A DNA stretch of 64,000 bases from Ralstonia pickettii (GCF_030582395.1 NZ_CP104381.1:1736001-1800000); one strand, 5' to 3'; counted from the stretch's first letter, positions 26,526 through 34,487 are shown. A program made the numbers and translations. The notes: generated by a model not told the origin, from the sequence alone.

Positions 26526-27274
26526 CGCGAGGCCTCCTGTGCGTGGCGGATCAGTGCTGTCGTGAGCGTGCCGATGTGGGCGATATCGATATCGATGCAA
26601 TCCCCTGCCCGCGCCAGCGGCGGATGCTCCGGCATGCCAACGAGCAGCACGTCGCCCGCTTCGAGCGTCATGAAGGCCGTCACGTCGGCAAGGAGTTGCG
26701 CGATAGGCCGCACCAGCGTCGATGTGTTGGTACGTTGCTTGATCTCGCCATTGATGCGCACGGCAATATCCAGCGCATTGGCGTCCGGCACATCGTCGCG
26801 GTCAACCATCCATGGCCCCATCGGGCAAAAACCATCGCGGCACTTGTGGCGGATCGCAGGCCGGTAGTAATTCGCGTGTGGCACGGTCAGGTCGTTGACG
26901 ATGGTGTAGCCGGCGATGAAGTCTGCAGCGCGCCGCGCAGGCACCCGCGTGGCAGTCCGCCCAATCACCACGCCGAGGCAAGCACCCGCCCAGACGCCAT
27001 CGACATCTGCCGGCAGCACAACATCATGACCATGGCCGATACGGGTGTTGGCGGGCTTGAGATACAGAATGGGCGCCTTGGGCGGTGCCTGGTAAGGCGG
27101 CGCAGACAGCGCGTCACCCAATGCATCGAGTTCTCCGCGGTAGTTGAGCAAGGTCCCGACGACCGTGCCTTCGACCGGCGGCAGCCAGTGCCAGGAATTT
27201 GCGGGTTCCACGGAAGACGAAAACACGGTTTCCCGTATCCGGCCGTCCGGCAATATCACTCTGGCTCGCCGCAT
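26522..27274 (-). CDS. hpaG1: HpaG1: fumarylacetoacetate-hydrolase-fold decarboxylase subunit
   Basis: 250-residue partner of HpaG2 and first gene of the hpa operon. It has the same fold: LKPANTRIGHGHDVVLP, CLGVVIGRTATRVP and IVNDLTVPHANYYRPAIR. The duplicated metal Glu pair seen in HpaG2 is replaced here by ACLGVVIG, so this half may lack a full metal site, as one half of a fused HpaG may also do. The ATG at 27274 lies about 28 nt after the predicted transcription start and is preceded by the HpaR-type palindrome. Confidence 0.9.
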   Translation of the reverse strand: MRRARVILPDGRIRETVFSSSVEPANSWHWLPPVEGTVVGTLLNYRGELDALGDALSAPPYQAPPKAPILYLKPANTRIGHGHDVVLPADVDGVWAGACLGVVIGRTATRVPARRAADFIAGYTIVNDLTVPHANYYRPAIRHKCRDGFCPMGPWMVDRDDVPDANALDIAVRINGEIKQRTNTSTLVRPIAQLLADVTAFMTLEAGDVLLVGMPEHPPLARAGDCIDIDIAHIGTLTTALIRHAQEASR

Positions 27275-27296
27275 TGCTCGTTCTCTCTCTCACATA

Positions 27297-27337
27297 ATTA
27301 ACATGTTAATCATCTGGTCGGATTGCGGTCTTGTCAA
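27297..27337 (-). promoter_or_regulatory. hpa operon promoter with 14-bp palindromic operator
   Basis: On the reverse strand TTGACA (27337-27332) and GATGAT (27314-27309) are 17 bp apart. The perfect palindrome ATTAACATGTTAAT (27297-27310) covers the end of the -10 box and the expected start near 27302. That is the position for a steric repressor site, and MarR proteins bind such palindromes, so HpaR is the likely ligand. Binding is inferred. Confidence 0.65.
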
Positions 27338-27360
27338 GTCGGGAAAATGCGGCGCCATGA

Positions 27361-27390
27361 AAAAAGCCGGTCACAGGGACCGGCTTTCTT
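27361..27390. terminator. Terminator of the DUF1488 gene
   Basis: Perfect stem AAAGCCGGTC (27363-27372) and GACCGGCTTT (27378-27387) with a 5-nt loop; A-run on the left and CTTTCTT on the right. It separates the leftward gene at 27464 from the hpa promoter 24 bp further on. Confidence 0.82.
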
Positions 27391-27463
27391 CAGGCGGCGG
27401 ACACGGTGTCCGCCATGCAGAGTCATCGGCCAAGCCGATGTCTACGCGAGCAATCGAACGGAC

Positions 27464-27754
27464 TCAAACCACGGCTATATGCGCGCGCTTGACCACGACC
27501 GGTTGCGGCAAATCCTCCAATCCGTGAGATCGCTGCACGCCGTCAGCAATCAGTACGCGCGCGGCATCCTGGATCCGCTCTTGACCAGCCTCGAAGGCTG
27601 CCTGAAGCGACAACACCTGATCACCTTCCAGGCCCTCCCAAAGCGCCTCACGCGTTGCCACGCAAGTCACCTTTTCGCCGTCGACGAGTGCGTCGAACAG
27701 CAGGCCTTCGTTGTTGATGTCGTACGCCTCTTTCTTTTCGAACTTGATTTCCAT
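27464..27754 (-). CDS. DUF1488 family protein
   Basis: 96-residue small cytoplasmic protein. It starts MEIKFEKKEAYDINNEGLLF and contains VTCVATREALWEGL, which fits the DUF1488 family of Burkholderiales; function unknown. No membrane segment or signal is present. ATG 27754 is preferred over an upstream start because it matches the family N-terminus and has an AGGGC(T)TT-type weak site. It is monocistronic, with its own terminator at 27361-27390. An inverted repeat CAGACA-TTG-TGTCTG lies 83 bp upstream. Confidence 0.75.
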   Translation of the reverse strand: MEIKFEKKEAYDINNEGLLFDALVDGEKVTCVATREALWEGLEGDQVLSLQAAFEAGQERIQDAARVLIADGVQRSHGLEDLPQPVVVKRAHIAVV

Positions 27755-28285
27755 CGTCAAAGCCCTCCGATTGCAATGGACAACAACGCACACGCTGTTG
27801 CGTGGAAACCGTGCGGGGGGGCCGGCAAGGTTTCGTCAGACATTGTGTCTGGCTGCGCAAATCATTTTAACCACAGCTTGCGATGCACGTGCGAGCGCTA
27901 TTCGCAGCGCAGCAGCCAGCGAGCGGCGGCTTGAAGCCGCCATCCCAGGCGGCATCAGGCCTTGGGAGGCCCGCGGTCGAAGCTATGCTTTTTTGTCAGG
28001 GTCGCGCACGTGCCCGCTGAGCAAAGCAAAAGGCACATGCAAGGCCCGTGCCGGATACGAAGCCTAAGTGCGCGCGCTAATGCAACCACACGGATTGCGA
28101 CACCTTGATGTCAGTGCCGGAAGCGCTGAAAACCGTGCCCTATAAAGTGCGCTGATTGAACGCAATACACCGGCGTTGTAATAGTTTCTCGCCGACTGAG
28201 GCCAGTTCTGCTCAGTCGGCGGCCCGAACGACAGTGTTTGGCTGCGTGGCAGCCATGTCGTCAGGGAATGGGCGCGCGTTTTTGA
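27755..28285. other. 530-bp gene-free region with several hairpins
   Basis: No credible coding sequence is seen on either strand. It contains an inverted repeat CAGACA-TTG-TGTCTG (27837-27851), overlapping GC-rich stems at 27925-27971 (GGCGGC twice, GCCGCC between them, then GGCCT-tggg-AGGCC), a T6 run at 27989-27994, and a perfect 10-bp stem GCCGACTGAG/CTCAGTCGGC at 28191-28220 with no T-tract. The last hairpin is 66 bp past the permease stop codon and may mark its transcript end. Confidence 0.45.
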
Positions 28286-29716
28286 TCAGTGCACCGTCTC
28301 GGAAACCGGTGCCGGTCCGGGCTCCAAACCGTGCAGCAGCGAACGACGGCGCGCGTAGCCGAAGTACACCACCAAGCCAATCAAGACCCACACCACAAAT
28401 GCGATCCAGGTGACAGCCTGCAGTTGGCTCATCAGGAACAGGCACAGGCCGATCGCCAGCAGCGGCACCACTGGCACGCCAGGGCAGCGGAAGCCGCGAT
28501 GCAGGTCCGGACGGGTCCGGCGCAGCACCAGCACGGCCACGGCGATCAACGAGAAGGCGGCGAGCGTGCCGATGTTGATCAGTTCAGCCAGCACATTGAG
28601 CGGAACAAATGCGGCGATCAGCGCAAAGACAATCCCCACCACCCAGGTGTTGAGGAACGGCGTCGAGTAGCGTGGATGAATGTGCGACAGACGCTTGGGC
28701 AGCAGGCCGTCGCGCGACATGGCGAAGATGATGCGCGTCTGACCGTACGCCATCACCAGGATCACGGTCGTCATGCCAATGATGGCGCCCAGATCGACAA
28801 AGCCCGCCACCCAGTTTTCACCGGCCACTTGGAGCGCCAGCGACACCGGGTGATCCACGCCCGCAAACTTCGCGAACGGCACGATGCCCGTCATGATCGC
28901 GGCCACCACCACATAGAGGATCGTGCACACCGCCAGCGAACCAATGATGCCAATCGGCAAATCGCGCTTGGGATTGCGCACCTCTTCGGCCGCGGACGTC
29001 ACCGCGTCGAAGCCGATGAACGCGAAGAACACGATGGCCGCAGCGCCAAACACGCCCTCCATGCCGAACGGCATGAACGGCTGCCAGTTGGCCGGCTGCA
29101 CATGGCGCACACCCACGACGATGAACAGCAGCACCACCGTCACCTTGATGGCCACCATGATGTTGTTGGCGCGGGCCGATTCGCGAATGCCAAACGACAG
29201 CAACGTCGTGATGAGCAGCATGATTACCAGCGCCGGCAGGTTGAACAGAGTCTGCACGCCCGGAATCGCGCCAGGCGCGGCCGTGAGCGCCACCGGGAGA
29301 TGCAGGCCGAAGCCTGAAAGCAGCGACTGGAAATAGCCGGACCAGCCCACCGAAACAGCCGATGTGGCCAGGCCATATTCGAGCATCAGATCCCAGCCGA
29401 TGATCCAGGCGACCAACTCGCCCATCGTGGCGTAGGCATACGTATAGATGGAGCCCGACACGGGAATGGTCGAGGCAAATTCGGCGTAACACAGCGCGGC
29501 AAAACCGCAGGCCAGCGCCGCGACGATGAAAGACAGCGTGAGCGCCGGCCCCGCTGTCAGCGCGCCGGTGCCGGTCAGCACGAAGATACCGGTACCGATG
29601 ATGGCGCCGACACCAAGCAATGTCAGGTCGAGGGGTCCGAGGACTTTCTTCAGGCCGGTATCGCTGTGGCCCGCGCGGATCATGTGATCCACGTTTTTGG
29701 TGCGAAACAAACTCAT
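28286..29716 (-). CDS. Amino-acid permease, APC family (cationic amino acid type)
   Basis: 476-residue inner-membrane transporter with about 12 helices. LDLTLLGVGAIIGTGIFVLTG is the APC helix-1 signature, and the later FFAFIGFDAVTSAAEEVRNP is the helix-6 signature of the YfnA/CAT branch. It probably imports amino acids with protons; lysine, arginine or broad specificity cannot be resolved. The N-terminal MSLFRTKNVDHM is family-typical, so I use ATG 29716 with a GGAGAC site rather than an upstream in-frame start. It follows the dinB terminator and stands alone. Confidence 0.92.
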   Translation of the reverse strand: MSLFRTKNVDHMIRAGHSDTGLKKVLGPLDLTLLGVGAIIGTGIFVLTGTGALTAGPALTLSFIVAALACGFAALCYAEFASTIPVSGSIYTYAYATMGELVAWIIGWDLMLEYGLATSAVSVGWSGYFQSLLSGFGLHLPVALTAAPGAIPGVQTLFNLPALVIMLLITTLLSFGIRESARANNIMVAIKVTVVLLFIVVGVRHVQPANWQPFMPFGMEGVFGAAAIVFFAFIGFDAVTSAAEEVRNPKRDLPIGIIGSLAVCTILYVVVAAIMTGIVPFAKFAGVDHPVSLALQVAGENWVAGFVDLGAIIGMTTVILVMAYGQTRIIFAMSRDGLLPKRLSHIHPRYSTPFLNTWVVGIVFALIAAFVPLNVLAELINIGTLAAFSLIAVAVLVLRRTRPDLHRGFRCPGVPVVPLLAIGLCLFLMSQLQAVTWIAFVVWVLIGLVVYFGYARRRSLLHGLEPGPAPVSETVH

Positions 29717-29798
29717 TGACTGCGTCTCCTGTCTGCGTGCGGCCGAATGTGACGGCATGCACTGTCGCGCACGTGTGATGCGCGGCGGCGGATTATGC

Positions 29799-29821
29799 AA
29801 AAAAGCGGGCATTCTACCCGC
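29799..29821 (-). terminator. Terminator after dinB
   Basis: On the reverse strand GCGGG and CCCGC enclose a 7-nt loop and are followed by six T (forward A-run at 29799-29804). It lies about 90 bp past the dinB stop. Confidence 0.7.
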
Positions 29822-29907
29822 AGGCGACATTCCGCCCTTCTATCGCCATGATGCAGACAGGAAAATAGGACAATTCGTACCCGATTGGCGGGTCGAGCGG
29901 TTCAATC

Positions 29908-30981
29908 TCAATCGGCGGCAGCAGGGTCTTCGGCAAACAGCGGTTGCTGGCGCGCATGCGCGTCGGACTCGTATAACCGCACGCCCACGCCCAGCAACCG
30001 GACGGGAATGCCGCGACGCTCAAACCCTTGCGCGAGCAATTTGGAGAACACCGGCAAGGACACCTGCGGCGAGATGCATTCCACCGTCGTGCCACGAAAA
30101 TCGGCAAAACGAAGCTTGACGTAGGTTTTGTGGATCATGTTGCCGGCGCGAGCGCGCTCGACGCGGGCGGCCAGCTGCTCGACGAGAACGCTCAGCTCAC
30201 GCTGGCAGTCATCGAGCGTGCGCAGATCGGTGGCGTAGGTTTCTTCCACGCTGACTGATTTGCGGATCTGCGAAGGCTGCACTTGCCGATGATCGATGCC
30301 GCGGCAAAGGTCATGCAGCCGGAAACCGAACACCCCGAAATGCTGCTGCAAGCGGTCGGTGCCCCAGGCGCGCAAGTCGCCGCAGGTCTCCGCGCCGAGG
30401 CGACGCAGCTTGGCCGCCGTCACCTTGCCCACGCCGAACAGGCGGTCGACGGGCAACTCCGCCACAAACGCGTCGATCTGCTCCGGCCGCACGACGAACA
30501 GGCCATCGGGCTTGTTCCAGTCACTGGCAATCTTGGCGATGAATTTGTTGGGTGCAACGCCGGCCGATACGGTAATGCCGATCTCTTCGCGCACGCGGCG
30601 GCGGATGTCTTCAGCGATGCGGGTGCCGCTGCCCGCGAGCAACGGGCTGTCGGTCACGTCCAGATACGCTTCGTCCAGCGAGAGCGGCTCCACCAGCGGC
30701 GTATAGCTGTGATAGATGGCGAAGATCTGGCGCGCGACCTGGCGGTACTTCTCCATGGACGGCGGCACGATCAGCAAGTCCGGGCAACGCTTGACGGCCT
30801 GCGCCATGGGCATCGCCGAATGGATGCCGAACTTGCGCGCTTCGTAGTTGCAGGTTGCGACCACGCCGCGGCGCTCAGGCCGCCCACCGATGGCCAGCGG
30901 CTTGCCAACGAGGCGCGGATCGTCGCGCATCTCGATGGCAGCGTAAAAACAGTCGCAGTCGCAGTGGATGATCTTTCGCAC
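29908..30981 (-). CDS. dinB: DNA polymerase IV (Y-family translesion polymerase)
   Basis: 357-residue Y-family polymerase. Catalytic carboxylates lie in IHCDCDCFYAAIE (first Asp) and PLSLDEAYLDV (Asp-Glu pair). Little finger and thumb regions are intact, and the C-terminal QQPLF (with the pattern QxxLF) is a standard beta-clamp-binding motif just before the end. It copies past damaged bases with low fidelity. No LexA-type CTGT-N8-ACAG box is visible in the 170 bp upstream, so SOS control here is not supported by sequence. An intrinsic terminator follows at 29799. Confidence 0.96.
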   Translation of the reverse strand: MRKIIHCDCDCFYAAIEMRDDPRLVGKPLAIGGRPERRGVVATCNYEARKFGIHSAMPMAQAVKRCPDLLIVPPSMEKYRQVARQIFAIYHSYTPLVEPLSLDEAYLDVTDSPLLAGSGTRIAEDIRRRVREEIGITVSAGVAPNKFIAKIASDWNKPDGLFVVRPEQIDAFVAELPVDRLFGVGKVTAAKLRRLGAETCGDLRAWGTDRLQQHFGVFGFRLHDLCRGIDHRQVQPSQIRKSVSVEETYATDLRTLDDCQRELSVLVEQLAARVERARAGNMIHKTYVKLRFADFRGTTVECISPQVSLPVFSKLLAQGFERRGIPVRLLGVGVRLYESDAHARQQPLFAEDPAAAD

Positions 30982-31099
30982 GGCACAAGGCCAGAACCGG
31001 CTGCGGGAGGCAGCATCGGCGTCGGGCTTGCTCGTTCAGGAGGAACGCAAGCGTATCAGCTTCCAACGGCTGCGCATGCAAGGCCGCGCAACAATGCAT

Positions 31100-31130
31100 T
31101 TCGCCGATATTGCGACGCAACATCGGCGAA
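31100..31130 (-). other. Long perfect stem-loop downstream of the lipoprotein gene
   Basis: TTCGCCGAT (31100-31108) pairs with ATCGGCGAA (31122-31130), and inside it TTGC pairs with GCAA around a 3-nt loop. There is no T-tract on either strand, so it is not a classic intrinsic terminator. It may protect the 3' end of the lipoprotein mRNA. Confidence 0.5.
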
Positions 31131-31155
31131 TGAGAGGAGCAGAAGAAAAAGCGGC

Positions 31156-31533
31156 TTAGCGTCCGATATCGTGCGCCACCGCGCCGAGTTCGTCGTTCAG
31201 CGCGCGTTGCTCGTCTCCGGACAAGCCGCCGCGATGCTGGCTGGCCATGTCGTTGGCTTCCTGGCGAATGCGGCGCAGGCGGTCTCGCAGGCCGTCTGCG
31301 CGGTACGGATCGATGTAGCCCTCGGATTGGCGAACGTCGACACGATGGAATTCTTCCGCCAGGCGGCCCTGCACTTGATCAAAGCGCGCGCGCGGGTCCA
31401 CCGGTGCAGGCGCCGGAACCGGAACCGGCTCACGCACCACCACCGTTCGCGTGGGCTGCGTCGGCGCCACGACACAACCGGCCAGAGAGGCCGCCAGTAC
31501 AGCGCACAGGGTCAGACGCGGAAGAATCGACAT
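31156..31533 (-). CDS. Small lipoprotein of unknown function
   Basis: 125-residue exported lipoprotein. The signal peptide MSILPRLTLCAVLAASLAGC has a lipobox LAGC with Cys20 as the lipidation site. A Pro/Val-rich linker (PVPVPAPAPVDP) follows, then a charged region with heptad-like spacing (LRDRLRRIRQEANDMASQ) that may form a coiled coil. Residue 21 is Val, so outer-membrane sorting is expected. Function is unknown. I start it at ATG 31533 because a true signal peptide begins there; the longer open frame upstream covers the Pro-rich microprotein gene. Confidence 0.82.
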   Translation of the reverse strand: MSILPRLTLCAVLAASLAGCVVAPTQPTRTVVVREPVPVPAPAPVDPRARFDQVQGRLAEEFHRVDVRQSEGYIDPYRADGLRDRLRRIRQEANDMASQHRGGLSGDEQRALNDELGAVAHDIGR

Positions 31534-31636
31534 GTTTGGGCTCGTATCGTTGTTGTAGAAACGCGCAGTCGCGCGAGAACTGGCGCTTATCTTACGAACC
31601 GCTTGCCGCAAAGCTGTGACGATTGGTAACAGCAGA

Positions 31637-31774
31637 TTACCGCCGCGACCACTCCGGTGGCTCGACTGGCGGCGGTGGCTCATCGGGCGATGGTAGATCG
31701 GGTGGGATCCCCGGCGGTGAAGGCTCATCGGGTGGGGGAACAGTATGTGCGGGCAGCACGCAATTGACGGACAT
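31637..31774 (-). CDS. Proline-rich microprotein
   Basis: 45-residue frame starting MSVNCVLPAHTV with 17 prolines in PP and PPPP runs separated by Asp/Glu, Ile and Leu, ending PPEWSRR. A good GGAGG ribosome site lies 8 nt before the ATG at 31774, which supports translation. Polyproline runs would need elongation factor P. It faces the aldose epimerase gene, 47 bp away from its start. I recognise no family beyond a general resemblance to short Pro-rich proteins of Burkholderiales; a second one is at 63604. Confidence 0.5.
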   Translation of the reverse strand: MSVNCVLPAHTVPPPDEPSPPGIPPDLPSPDEPPPPVEPPEWSRR

Positions 31775-31821
31775 GGTTTCCCTCCGGGCAAAACGCATTG
31801 ACAATCTAGTACGCGATTCCC

Positions 31822-32787
31822 ATGCCAACAAGCCACCTTGCCCTGCCTATGTACGACCTGCCCACCGCCAGCTTCCAGGACCGCACGCTCATCCGCATTG
31901 GTGAGCCCCACGCCGAAGGCTCCATGCTGCTGCTCGCGCCGGAGGCCGGCGGGCGGCTGGTGCGCTGGCGCCATCGCGGCGAAGACATTCTCTTTTGGCC
32001 CGAACCGGCCGATTGGACAAATCCAGCCAAGGTGCGTGGCGGCAATCCGCTGTTATTCCCCTTTATCGGCCGACATTTCGTCGACGGCGAAGTCGGCCGC
32101 TGGCGCGACGCGCGCGGGCAACTTCACGAGCTGCCGCAACACGGCTTTGCACGCGACTTGCCGTTCGAGGTGGAAGACGCAAGCGACGCGCACATCGTCC
32201 TGCTGCTGCGCGACAGCCCCCAGACGCGTCAAGGCTATCCGTTCGCCTTTGAGTTTCGCGTGACGTACCGGCTGATTCACGATGGGCTGGAGGCGACCTT
32301 CTCCGTCAAGCATCTGGATGAAGGCGACGCGCATGCCACGATGCCGTTCTACGCTGGTCATCATTTCTACCTGGCGTTACCGCATGCGTTGCGCGGCGCG
32401 ACCGAACTCTTGATGCCGCCGTCGCGGCTGTCGCGACAGCTGCCGGATGGGAGTCTCGACCGACCCGAGCCCGGCCGCGGGAACTACCAGCTCGACGACC
32501 CGGCGCTGCAAGACCGCTATCACCTGCTCGATGCAGCTGGCGCTGCAACGCTGGTCATTCCGCCGCACCCGGGAGCACCGCTCGGCCGTCGCATTCGTTT
32601 CGAAGTCGACGGCGCGCCGGTGCCCTGGCACGCCATCACCACGTGGACGGAAAACGCCACGTCGGACTTCTACTGCGTCGAACCATGGATGGGCCTGCCG
32701 AATGCAATCCACCATGGCGAAGGCCTGCACCTGCTCGCACCCGGCGAGGCGCGGCAAGCCACCTGCCGTCTGCGGATCGCCCGGTAG
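31822..32787 (+). CDS. Aldose 1-epimerase family protein
   Basis: 321-residue protein with the galactose-mutarotase beta-sandwich fold. Family segments include EAGGRLVRWRHRGEDILFWPE, GGNPLLFPFIGRH, HGFARDLPFEVED and FYAGHHFYL, which hold the two likely active-site His residues; YCVEPWMGLPNA near the end supplies the Glu. It may act on aldohexoses or on hexose-6-phosphates (YeaD-like); substrate unknown. The start may be ATG 31822 or ATG 31849; neither has a strong ribosome site. It is convergent with the AhpD-like gene. Confidence 0.85.
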   Translation: MPTSHLALPMYDLPTASFQDRTLIRIGEPHAEGSMLLLAPEAGGRLVRWRHRGEDILFWPEPADWTNPAKVRGGNPLLFPFIGRHFVDGEVGRWRDARGQLHELPQHGFARDLPFEVEDASDAHIVLLLRDSPQTRQGYPFAFEFRVTYRLIHDGLEATFSVKHLDEGDAHATMPFYAGHHFYLALPHALRGATELLMPPSRLSRQLPDGSLDRPEPGRGNYQLDDPALQDRYHLLDAAGAATLVIPPHPGAPLGRRIRFEVDGAPVPWHAITTWTENATSDFYCVEPWMGLPNAIHHGEGLHLLAPGEARQATCRLRIAR

Positions 32788-32796
32788 CCTACGCGC

Positions 32797-33132
32797 TCAG
32801 GCCTTCTCGTAGGCCTGCACCGCATCCATCACGCGCGCGGAATACACCAAGGCTGCCCCGGCATTGAGCGAGATCGCCACACTCAGCGCGTCGGCAATCT
32901 CCTCGTGTGTTGCGCCGTGCTTGAGCGCCTCGGCGGTGTGCACCGTGATACAGCCGTCGCAGCGCGTGGTCACCGCCACGGCCAGCGCGATCAGCTCACG
33001 CGTCTTCGCGTCAAGGCTACCCGTCGTGGCAGCCGACAGCGTCTTGTAGCCCTTGACGGTGTCCGGCGTGATCTGACCAATCTCGCCAATGCGCCCCAGC
33101 AATTCCTTCCGATACTCGACCCAGTTCAGCAT
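32797..33132 (-). CDS. Carboxymuconolactone decarboxylase (AhpD-like) family protein
   Basis: 111-residue AhpD-like protein. The core has LDAKTRELIALAVAVTTRCDG and CITVHTAEALKHGA, giving the CxxC-x2-H signature of peroxidase-type members (Cys59, Cys62, His65 by count). It could reduce peroxides or alkyl hydroperoxides through a thiol relay; the electron donor is unknown. It starts at ATG 33132; the longer frame upstream enters the divergent control region. The AraC regulator at 33247 is divergent, and this pairing is common. Confidence 0.88.
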   Translation of the reverse strand: MLNWVEYRKELLGRIGEIGQITPDTVKGYKTLSAATTGSLDAKTRELIALAVAVTTRCDGCITVHTAEALKHGATHEEIADALSVAISLNAGAALVYSARVMDAVQAYEKA

Positions 33133-33246
33133 GATGTGCTCCGGTGGTGTGGCGCTAACCCTGTGTCGGCGCCCTTGGAAAGAGTATTGTCTTGATGCGT
33201 GATTCGTTGAATACTCAATCAACGCAATTTCTGTCGAAATCGTCTC

Positions 33247-34161
33247 ATGGACGCGCTCAGTCAATTCATTCAGCTCACCCGGCCGCAGGCCAGCCTCGAT
33301 TTGCGCTGCCTGTTCCAGGGGCGATTCTCGATCCCGCACGCTCCGGATCCGAATGGTCAAGCGCCGTTCCACCTCGTGCTGTCAGGCTGTTGCCGGGTCG
33401 ACACCGGCGGCCGCACGCTCACGCTGCGCGCGGGCGATTTCATCCTGTTTCCGCGTGGTGAAGCACACACAATTCACGACCCGGTCAGCAAAGAGGCGCC
33501 CACCGCCAAGCCACGCACATCGCACGACGGCATGCTGCCGCTTCGTCAAACCGGCCGGGGCGCGGCTGACGTCGATCTGCTTTGCGGCCGCTTCGTTCAC
33601 GAGCACGGCTCGACCACGCTGCTTGTGCGCACGCTGCCCGATCCGTTGCATGTGTCATTGACTGATAGTGCGTCATTTACGGCGCTGCAAGCACTCATTG
33701 GGCTGATGCGCGACGAAGCCGAAACGCGCGCACCGGGCGCGCTGGCGATCGTCACCTCCCTGAGCCAGGCTTTGCTGACGATGGCCCTGCGCGCCTATGG
33801 TCAGCGAGAAAACGCGAGCCCAGGCACGTTGACGCTGCTGTCGGACGCGCGCCTCGGCCCCTCCATACAGGCCATGCTCAGCGCGCCCGAACGTGCGTGG
33901 ACCATCGACGCCCTCGCCGATCTGGCGGCCATGTCACGCGCTACCTACGCGCGACACTTCAAGGCGCGGGCAGACATGACGGTATGGGATTTCCTCACGC
34001 GTGTGCGCATGACGCTGGCCTGCGAAACGTTGGTCCATACAAGGCTCAGCGTGGGCGAAATTGGCACACGTGTGGGCTATCAATCGGAGGCGGCGTTCGG
34101 CAAGGCGTTCAAGGAGCAATTGGGGATGACGCCGGCGCGGTATCGAAGGTGGATTGATTAG
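33247..34161 (+). CDS. AraC-family transcriptional regulator
   Basis: 304-residue regulator. The N-terminal cupin_6 domain (about 1-190) shows LRAGDFILFPRGEAHTIHD, and the C-terminal double helix-turn-helix (about 205-300) shows WTIDALADLAAMSRATYARHFK and LSVGEIGTRVGYQSEAAFGKAF, then the end GMTPARYRRW. The effector is unknown. It is divergent from the AhpD-like gene, its probable target, and an inverted repeat CGTTGA-N8-TCAACG (33205-33224) lies between them. Confidence 0.9.
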   Translation: MDALSQFIQLTRPQASLDLRCLFQGRFSIPHAPDPNGQAPFHLVLSGCCRVDTGGRTLTLRAGDFILFPRGEAHTIHDPVSKEAPTAKPRTSHDGMLPLRQTGRGAADVDLLCGRFVHEHGSTTLLVRTLPDPLHVSLTDSASFTALQALIGLMRDEAETRAPGALAIVTSLSQALLTMALRAYGQRENASPGTLTLLSDARLGPSIQAMLSAPERAWTIDALADLAAMSRATYARHFKARADMTVWDFLTRVRMTLACETLVHTRLSVGEIGTRVGYQSEAAFGKAFKEQLGMTPARYRRWID

Positions 34162-34332
34162 TCATCCGTAGAAAACCGCACACTCACTGCCGCTAAAGCT
34201 TTCGATGCGTGCACTTCTTCGCAGTGCTTTCCGGTAGGAAAAATCATCCGCGATGAGATCAACGAACGGCTTAACGTGGCTCACAGCGAGTTCGGCAAGA
34301 ACGGCCCGCACGTTCTTCTTGTTCTCGAGCAC
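34162..34332 (-). pseudogene. Probable remnant of a SnoaL/NTF2-like gene
   Basis: A 56-codon reverse frame from a GTG at 34332 reads LENKKNVRAVLAELAV, then KPFVDLIADDFSYR and FSGSECAVFYG, which resembles the first 55 residues of SnoaL-like proteins (normally about 130). It stops where the AraC gene ends (stop codons abut at 34161/34162), so the remainder of the fold is missing. The start has only a distant GGAG. A short real gene cannot be ruled out, but a decayed or truncated remnant fits better. Confidence 0.35.
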
Positions 34333-34487
34333 GTTCGTGACGCGACTCCTAATGTGGGCGCTCGGATTACAGGGACTACAGCGCACTCGAGCGCGGGGTT
34401 TTCTTTGCCACAGCGATGCGCGACACGACCGCACCGCGCCCGATCGAACCGCGAGCGAACTACTAGTCATCGGCGCCACGCCTCTGT

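Noticed and set aside
27323-27934. 203-codon forward frame overlapping the DUF1488 gene and its terminator.
   Set aside because: Antisense to DUF1488 for most of its length, crosses a perfect terminator hairpin and reads as Arg/His/Gln-rich shadow.
29908-31100. Possible LexA box upstream of dinB.
   Set aside because: I looked for CTGT-N8-ACAG in the 170 bp upstream and found none.
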